In this document: positions 59,444 through 64,000 of the stretch, in pieces
How positions within the stretch are numbered: the stretch's first letter is position 1
How the letters are laid out: each line of letters opens with the position of its first letter
DNA from: Pseudomonas nicosulfuronedens
GTDB lineage: Bacteria; Pseudomonadota; Gammaproteobacteria; Pseudomonadales; Pseudomonadaceae
DNA: 64,000 nt
Direction: 5' to 3'
NCBI RefSeq assembly: GCF_005877905.1
Contig: NZ_SWDV01000016.1
Location: 62,001-126,000 of the forward strand
Notes under the pieces: generated by a model
Told to the model about the DNA's origin: nothing
What the model saw: only the letters and a program-made list of their open reading frames with translations
Database searches by the model: none
Program-made: the position numbers and the translations under genes

Positions 59444-60898
59444 TTATTGCGGACGGTAAACACGCACATTGGTGTGCCCTTCGTTGACCAGGTGGTGGGC
59501 GTGCAGGCGACTCATCACGCCCTTGTCGCAATACAGGAGGTACTGGCGGTTGGGGTCCAGTTCCTTGAACTTGCTGTTGATCGCGTAGAACGGCATGGCC
59601 AGGACTTCGATGCCCTCGATGGCCAGCGGTTCATCTTCCTGGGCATCCGGGTGACGGATGTCCACCACGATCTGGCCGGCCAGCACTTCGCCGACCATTT
59701 CCACCGACAGGTCCTTGCCCAGCTCATCGATCACGCGATCGACAGTCATCTGGGTGGAACGCTCCAGGGCGCGGTCGAGCACCGCCATGTCGAACTTGGT
59801 TTCTTCGTGGTCGACGCGGTACGGCTTGGCCTGGGTGGTCGGGTTCACCGAAATCACACCGCAATATTCTGGCATGTGCTTGGCGAACTCGGCGGTGCCG
59901 ATCTTCGTCGCCGTGTCGATGATGTCCTGCTTGTGGCTGACGATCAGCGGGCGCAGCACCAGGGTGTCGGTCACCCGGTCGATCACCGAGAGGTTCGGCA
60001 GGGTCTGGCTGGACACCTGGGAAATCGCCTCGCCGGTCACCAGCGCGTCGATCTCCAGGCGCTCAGCCACTCGACTGGCGGCGCGCAGCATCATGCGCTT
60101 CAAGGTCACGCCCATGTAGCTGTCGTCGACCTTGGTGAGAATCTCGCCGACCACTTCCTCGAAGGGCACGCTGACGAACAGCACGCGCTGGGAGCTGCCG
60201 TACTTCTTCCACAGGTAGTGCGCGACTTCCATCACGCCCAGTTCGTGGGCACGGCCGCCGAGGTTGAAGAACACGAAGTGACTGATCATGCCGCGGCGCA
60301 TCATCTGGTAGGCCGCCACGGTGGAGTCGAAGCCGCCGGACATCAGCACCAGCACCTGCTCCAGCGCGCCCAGCGGGTAGCCGCCCAGGCCATCGTGCTG
60401 GGCGTGGATCACGTAGAGGCGGTCGTGGCGGATTTCCACGCGCACTTCCACTTCCGGGTTCTTCAGCGAGACGCCCGCCGCGCCGCAGTGCTGGCGCAGG
60501 CCGCCACCGACGTAACGCTCCACATCTATAGAGGTGAAAGGGTGCTTGCCGGCGCGCTTGCAGCGCATGGAGAAGACCTTGCCCTGCAGCTTGTCGCCGA
60601 AGTGGGCCTTGCACTTCTCGAGGATGTCGTCGAAATCGCCCAGCGGGTATTCGTGCACTTCCAGGAAGTGGCCGATGCCCGGCGTGCAGGTCAGGCGCTC
60701 GATCATCTCGCGCAGGACTTTCGGGTCGGCGACCCTGGTCTCGACCTCAAGGTTGTCCCACTCGCCCTCGACCAGCAGCTCGGGGTCGAGATCGCGGAGC
60801 ACCGTGCGAATGTTCTTCGCCAGCTGGCGGATGAAGCGCTTGCGCACCGGCCGGCTCTTGATGGTGATTTCCTGGAAGACCTTGACGATGAGTTTCAT
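59444..60898 (-). CDS. thiI: tRNA 4-thiouridine synthetase / thiazole sulfur carrier ThiI
   Basis: 484 aa, the full-length form with three parts: N-terminal ferredoxin-like and THUMP domain (about 1-165), PP-loop ATP pyrophosphatase with [10 protein letters not shown] (about 183-192), and a C-terminal rhodanese domain with the sulfur-carrying Cys in [11 protein letters not shown]. It makes s4U8 in tRNA and supplies sulfur for thiamine. ATG 60898 is used because [19 protein letters not shown] is the family start. It is divergent from glnA. Confidence 0.96.
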   Translation of the reverse strand: MKLIVKVFQEITIKSRPVRKRFIRQLAKNIRTVLRDLDPELLVEGEWDNLEVETRVADPKVLREMIERLTCTPGIGHFLEVHEYPLGDFDDILEKCKAHFGDKLQGKVFSMRCKRAGKHPFTSIDVERYVGGGLRQHCGAAGVSLKNPEVEVRVEIRHDRLYVIHAQHDGLGGYPLGALEQVLVLMSGGFDSTVAAYQMMRRGMISHFVFFNLGGRAHELGVMEVAHYLWKKYGSSQRVLFVSVPFEEVVGEILTKVDDSYMGVTLKRMMLRAASRVAERLEIDALVTGEAISQVSSQTLPNLSVIDRVTDTLVLRPLIVSHKQDIIDTATKIGTAEFAKHMPEYCGVISVNPTTQAKPYRVDHEETKFDMAVLDRALERSTQMTVDRVIDELGKDLSVEMVGEVLAGQIVVDIRHPDAQEDEPLAIEGIEVLAMPFYAINSKFKELDPNRQYLLYCDKGVMSRLHAHHLVNEGHTNVRVYRPQ

Positions 60899-60994
60899 GC
60901 GGATCGGGCGATTGCCATGGGACTGAAAAAAAGGGGCGGAATTATATCCGAAATTGCTCAAGACTTGAGCAGAAATCGGAGACTTTCTTTTTGG

Positions 60995-61055
60995 TGCACC
61001 AAAATGGACTTATGCACCATGGCGGAGCACCAAAGCAGTGCACTATTTCCGTGCA
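60995..61055 (+). promoter_or_regulatory. Three NtrC-type sites upstream of glnA
   Basis: TGCACCAAAATGGACTT (60995-61011), TGCACCATGGCGGAGCA (61013-61029) and TGCACTATTTCCGTGCA (61039-61055) resemble the NtrC consensus TGCACC-N5-GGTGCA. The second has a single mismatch, the first is a strong left half only, and the third has two changes. They are 60-120 bp upstream of the sigma-54 element, a normal enhancer distance. Confidence 0.82.
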
Positions 61056-61114
61056 ATTATCCATAGCACACGCCAGAGCCCGTGATTTCAGGGGCCCTGC
61101 CCATTTACGGGCAC

Positions 61115-61130
61115 TGGCACGCAACTTGCT
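61115..61130 (+). promoter_or_regulatory. Sigma-54 promoter of glnA
   Basis: TGGCACGCAACTTGCT matches TGGCACR-N4-TTGCW exactly. Transcription would begin near 61,141, about 90 nt before the glnA start. A second, sigma-70 promoter cannot be excluded. Confidence 0.93.
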
Positions 61131-61229
61131 CTCTTGTGAGGCAGGTTGCCCTGGCGGAGTATTCCGGCCGGCATCACCCGATACTGGGGCACAGAAAGCT
61201 CCCAGCTCTAATCCCTCCTGGAGGACAGC

Positions 61230-62639
61230 ATGTCGTACAAGTCGCAACAACTGATCAAAGATCATGACGTGAAGTGGGTTGACCTGCGCTTCACCGATAC
61301 CAAAGGCAAGCAGCAGCACGTCACCATGCCCGCCCGCGATGCGCTGGACGACGAGTTCTTCGAAGCCGGCAAGATGTTCGATGGTTCCTCCATCGAAGGC
61401 TGGAAGGGCATCGAAGCCTCCGACATGATCCTGCTGCCGGACGACAGCACCGCCGTGCTCGACCCGTTCACCGAAGAGCCGACCCTGATCATCGTTTGCG
61501 ACATCATCGAGCCGAGCACCATGCAAGGCTACGAGCGCGACCCGCGCAACATCGCCAAGCGCGCCGAGGAATACCTGAAGTCCACCGGTATCGGTGACAC
61601 CGTATTCGTCGGCCCGGAGCCGGAGTTCTTCATCTTCGACGAAGTGAAGTTCAAGTCCGACATCTCCGGCTCGATGTTCAAGATCTTCTCCGAGCAGGCT
61701 TCCTGGAACACCGACGCTGACATCGAGACCGGCAACAAAGGCCACCGTCCGGGCGTCAAGGGCGGCTACTTCCCGGTACCGCCGGTCGACCACGACCACG
61801 AAATCCGTACCGCCATGTGCAACGCCATGGAAGAAATGGGCCTGGTCATCGAAGTTCACCACCACGAAGTGGCGACTGCCGGCCAGAACGAAATCGGCGT
61901 GAAGTTCAACACCCTGGTTGCCAAGGCTGACGAAGTTCAGACCCTGAAGTACTGCATCCACAACGTGGCCGACGCCTACGGCAAGACCGTGACCTTCATG
62001 CCGAAGCCGCTGTACGGCGACAACGGCTCGGGCATGCACGTTCACATGTCCATCTCCAAGGATGGCAAGAACACCTTCGCTGGCGAAGGCTATGCCGGCC
62101 TGTCCGACACCGCCCTGTACTTCATCGGCGGCATCATCAAGCACGGCAAGGCCCTGAACGGCTTCACCAACCCGGCCACCAACTCCTACAAGCGTCTGGT
62201 TCCGGGCTTCGAAGCCCCGGTCATGCTGGCCTACTCGGCCCGCAACCGTTCCGCCTCGATCCGTATCCCGTACGTTTCCAGCCCGAAAGCCCGCCGCATC
62301 GAAGCGCGCTTCCCGGACCCGGCTGCCAACCCCTACCTGTGCTTCGCCGCACTGCTGATGGCGGGCCTGGACGGCATCCAGAACAAGATCCACCCCGGCG
62401 ATGCCGCCGACAAGAACCTGTACGACCTGCCGCCGGAAGAGGCGAAGGAAATCCCGCAGGTTTGCGGCAGCCTGAAAGAAGCGCTGGAAGAACTCGACAA
62501 GGGCCGTGCGTTCCTGACCAAGGGCGGCGTGTTCACCGACGAGTTCATCGATGCCTACATCGAGCTGAAGTCGGAAGAAGAAATCAAGGTGCGCACCTTC
62601 GTGCACCCGCTGGAATACGACCTGTACTACAGCGTCTGA
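61230..62639 (+). CDS. glnA: Glutamine synthetase type I
   Basis: 469 aa dodecameric enzyme that makes glutamine from glutamate, ammonia and [28 protein letters not shown], the metal ligands in [13 protein letters not shown] (here [17 protein letters not shown]), SGMHVHMS and NRSASIRIP are all present. [10 protein letters not shown] holds the Tyr that is adenylylated in the GS-I-beta class. GGAGG lies upstream of ATG. Expression is predicted to follow nitrogen limitation through NtrC/sigma-54. Confidence 0.98.
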   Translation: MSYKSQQLIKDHDVKWVDLRFTDTKGKQQHVTMPARDALDDEFFEAGKMFDGSSIEGWKGIEASDMILLPDDSTAVLDPFTEEPTLIIVCDIIEPSTMQGYERDPRNIAKRAEEYLKSTGIGDTVFVGPEPEFFIFDEVKFKSDISGSMFKIFSEQASWNTDADIETGNKGHRPGVKGGYFPVPPVDHDHEIRTAMCNAMEEMGLVIEVHHHEVATAGQNEIGVKFNTLVAKADEVQTLKYCIHNVADAYGKTVTFMPKPLYGDNGSGMHVHMSISKDGKNTFAGEGYAGLSDTALYFIGGIIKHGKALNGFTNPATNSYKRLVPGFEAPVMLAYSARNRSASIRIPYVSSPKARRIEARFPDPAANPYLCFAALLMAGLDGIQNKIHPGDAADKNLYDLPPEEAKEIPQVCGSLKEALEELDKGRAFLTKGGVFTDEFIDAYIELKSEEEIKVRTFVHPLEYDLYYSV

Positions 62640-62670
62640 TCCACGAATACCTATAAATAGCGACACCATT

Positions 62671-62696
62671 AAGGCCTCCTTCGGGAGGCCTTTTTT
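62671..62696 (+). terminator. Terminator of glnA
   Basis: AAGGCCTCC-TTCG-GGAGGCCTT followed by a T-run, 31 nt after the stop codon. Canonical rho-independent terminator. Confidence 0.93.
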
Positions 62697-62753
62697 ATGG
62701 GCTGGAGAAAACCGCCGGCACCTGTATCTGTGCCTATGCCTGCGTCTGCGCCT

Positions 62754-62830
62754 GTAGGAGCGAGCTTGCTCGCGAACCGCACAGCACTGGAGTCACCGGA
62801 TAACGCATTCGCGAGCAAGCTCGCTCCTAC
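62754..62830. repeat. REP element between glnA and the mechanosensitive channel gene
   Basis: GTAGGAGCGAGCTTGCTCGC at 62754 and its complement ending ...GCTCCTAC at 62830. Immediately left (62,720-62,753) is a run of imperfect 6-bp units (CCTGTATCTGTGCCTATG...) that looks like a microsatellite-type remnant. Confidence 0.9.
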
Positions 62831-62845
62831 AACGGAAGGCCGGAT

Positions 62846-64000
62846 TCAGATCCCGCCGTCGACCGGCGCGCCGTGCTCCTCGTCATCCTCGCGGCGCGAT
62901 TTGCGCAGGCGCGAGAGCTGCACATTCAGGCGTGGCATGGAGAGCTCCAGCCCGGCCTTGTCGAGCTTCTGCCGCAGGCGCAGGTTGAAGGCGCGCTGCA
63001 CTTCCCACTGGCGGATCGGCGCGGTCTTGAAGCGGAAGCGCAGGATCGCCTGGCCGGCATCGAAGCTCTCGATACCCTGGATTTCCAGCGGCGACCAGAT
63101 GGCGCGGTTGATGGTGCGGTCGCCGCGCAACTCGCCGGAGACCTCCTTGACCAGCGCCAGCGCGTCGTCGATGGGCATGCTCGCCGGCACCGGCCAGCGG
63201 AACATCGCGTAGCCGAACTGCCGCGAGTAGTTCTTGATGCTCTTGATCTCGCTGAACGGGATGGTGTGCACCACACCATCCAGGTCGCGCAGGCGCACGG
63301 TGCGGATGGTCAGGCCCTCCACCGTCCCCAGGTGGCCGCCGACATCCACGTAGTCGTCGATGGACAGCGAGTCCTCGATGATGATGAACAGGCCGGTGAT
63401 CAGGTCCGCCACCAGCGATTGCGCACCGAAACCGATGGCCAGACCGATGACACCGGCACCGGCGAGCAGCGGCGTGACGTTCATGCCCATGTTGGCCAGG
63501 GCGACGATCAGCGCAATCACCGCGATGGTCACGAACAGCACGTTGCGGATCAGCGGCAGCATGGTCAGCGCGCGGGCGTTGGCGCTCTTCTTGCCGCCCA
63601 GGCCGAGGCTGTGCTGTACCGCGGTATCAGTGAGAATCCAGACCAACCAGGCGACCAGCAGGGTGGTGCCGAAGCTGAACAGCTTGAGGCTGATCTGCGA
63701 GCCGTCGCCTTCGGCGAAACGCACCAGCGACATGCCCCAGACGCGCAGGCCGATCTCCAGGAAGAACAGCAGGCTGGCGATGTGCAGCAGCGTGTAGCCG
63801 AAGCTCTGCAACTGCTCGATGTACGGCGCATGGCGACGTGCACCGCGTCGGGCCGAGCGTTGATGGGCACGGCGGATCAGGCCATTGACGGTCATCGCGA
63901 CCACCGCCACGACAGCACAGACCAGCGCGCGACGCAGGGCGTAGCTGCTGTCGCCAGCCGTGACGATGGTGGCGAACAGCGAGATGCCCACCAGCACCAG
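62846..64000 (-). CDS. MscS-family mechanosensitive channel (N-terminus off window)
   Basis: At least 384 residues; the frame stays open to the right edge, so the start is outside (a GTG at 63997 is only an internal codon as far as one can tell). After four hydrophobic spans comes the pore helix and MscS core (TPLLAGAGVIGLAIGFGAQSLVADLITGLFIIIEDSLSIDDYVDVGGHLGTVEGLTIRTVRLRDLDG), then the beta and alpha/beta cytosolic domain. It would release osmolytes on hypo-osmotic shock. The extra N-terminal helices suggest the large YbiO/YnaI-type subclass. Confidence 0.88.
   Translation of the reverse strand: MVLVGISLFATIVTAGDSSYALRRALVCAVVAVVAMTVNGLIRRAHQRSARRGARRHAPYIEQLQSFGYTLLHIASLLFFLEIGLRVWGMSLVRFAEGDGSQISLKLFSFGTTLLVAWLVWILTDTAVQHSLGLGGKKSANARALTMLPLIRNVLFVTIAVIALIVALANMGMNVTPLLAGAGVIGLAIGFGAQSLVADLITGLFIIIEDSLSIDDYVDVGGHLGTVEGLTIRTVRLRDLDGVVHTIPFSEIKSIKNYSRQFGYAMFRWPVPASMPIDDALALVKEVSGELRGDRTINRAIWSPLEIQGIESFDAGQAILRFRFKTAPIRQWEVQRAFNLRLRQKLDKAGLELSMPRLNVQLSRLRKSRREDDEEHGAPVDGGI

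Noticed and set aside
57423-59459. Long plus-strand frame across typA
   Set aside because: Antisense of a complete GTPase gene; Val/Asp/His-rich with no ribosome site or motif.

Overview
The window is a chromosomal segment of a high-GC gammaproteobacterium, almost certainly a Pseudomonas of the P. aeruginosa / P. nitroreducens / P. citronellolis neighbourhood. The evidence is the set of gene neighbourhoods (gcdR-gcdH, ahcY-HD hydrolase-metF-rhlE2, opgGH-dtd-pip, the dgu locus, a five-step hut locus, fbp-estA, typA-thiI-glnA), the strong G/C third-position bias, and the Pseudomonas-type REP palindromes between genes. It is almost entirely housekeeping and catabolic DNA. I see no prophage, insertion sequence, CRISPR array, tRNA or rRNA.

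Layout. 1-5 kb: the start of a secreted esterase, a DUF1090 protein, a lipoprotein-like cytochrome c', a MAPEG protein, an EamA transporter and a LemA/TPM-domain pair. 4.9-8.2 kb: a NitT/TauT-type ABC importer and an acyl-CoA thioesterase. 8.3-12 kb: glutarate catabolism, with a LysR regulator divergent from gcdH and a class III CoA-transferase. 12.2-17.4 kb: methyl-cycle genes, namely a SAH riboswitch in front of ahcY, a SpoT-like small hydrolase, metF and the RNA helicase rhlE2. 17.7-20.2 kb: a polar amino-acid ABC importer. 20.4-26.2 kb: osmoregulated glucan synthesis (opgG-opgH), dtd and pip. 26.4-27.3 kb: a small lipoprotein and a Nudix hydrolase. 27.3-30.9 kb: D-glutamate utilisation (dguC, dguB, dguA and divergent dguR). 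31-47 kb: histidine utilisation. 47.3-57.1 kb: lipocalin, a small lipoprotein, a DUF924 protein, fbp, the esterase autotransporter estA, and an uncharacterised DUF3999/DUF2339 membrane pair. 57.4-64 kb: typA, thiI, nitrogen-regulated glnA and a truncated mechanosensitive channel.

The histidine region is the most informative part. HutH (histidase), HutU, HutF, HutI and HutG account for the five-enzyme route; HutC represses it with urocanate as the known inducer, and HutD is its small co-transcribed partner. The hutU-to-hutG operon runs leftward from a sigma-54 promoter overlapped by a HutC palindrome. The functional hutH stands apart, on the opposite strand, behind its own perfect sigma-54 site with a HutC palindrome at the same spacing. 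A second hutH-like gene inside the main operon has exactly lost the Ala-Ser-Gly triad that forms the MIO electrophile, so it should not be an ammonia-lyase. The usual histidine permease gene (hutT) is not present. The importer has one ATPase, one permease and two related binding proteins.

Nine inverted-repeat elements of two related REP families sit in the spacers between genes. The order rhlE2 then amino-acid ABC then opgH joins two blocks that, as I recall, lie on opposite sides of oriC in P. aeruginosa PAO1, which suggests an origin-centred rearrangement. The strongest candidates for undescribed biology are the MIO-less HutH paralogue and the giant DUF2339 protein with its DUF3999 partner.
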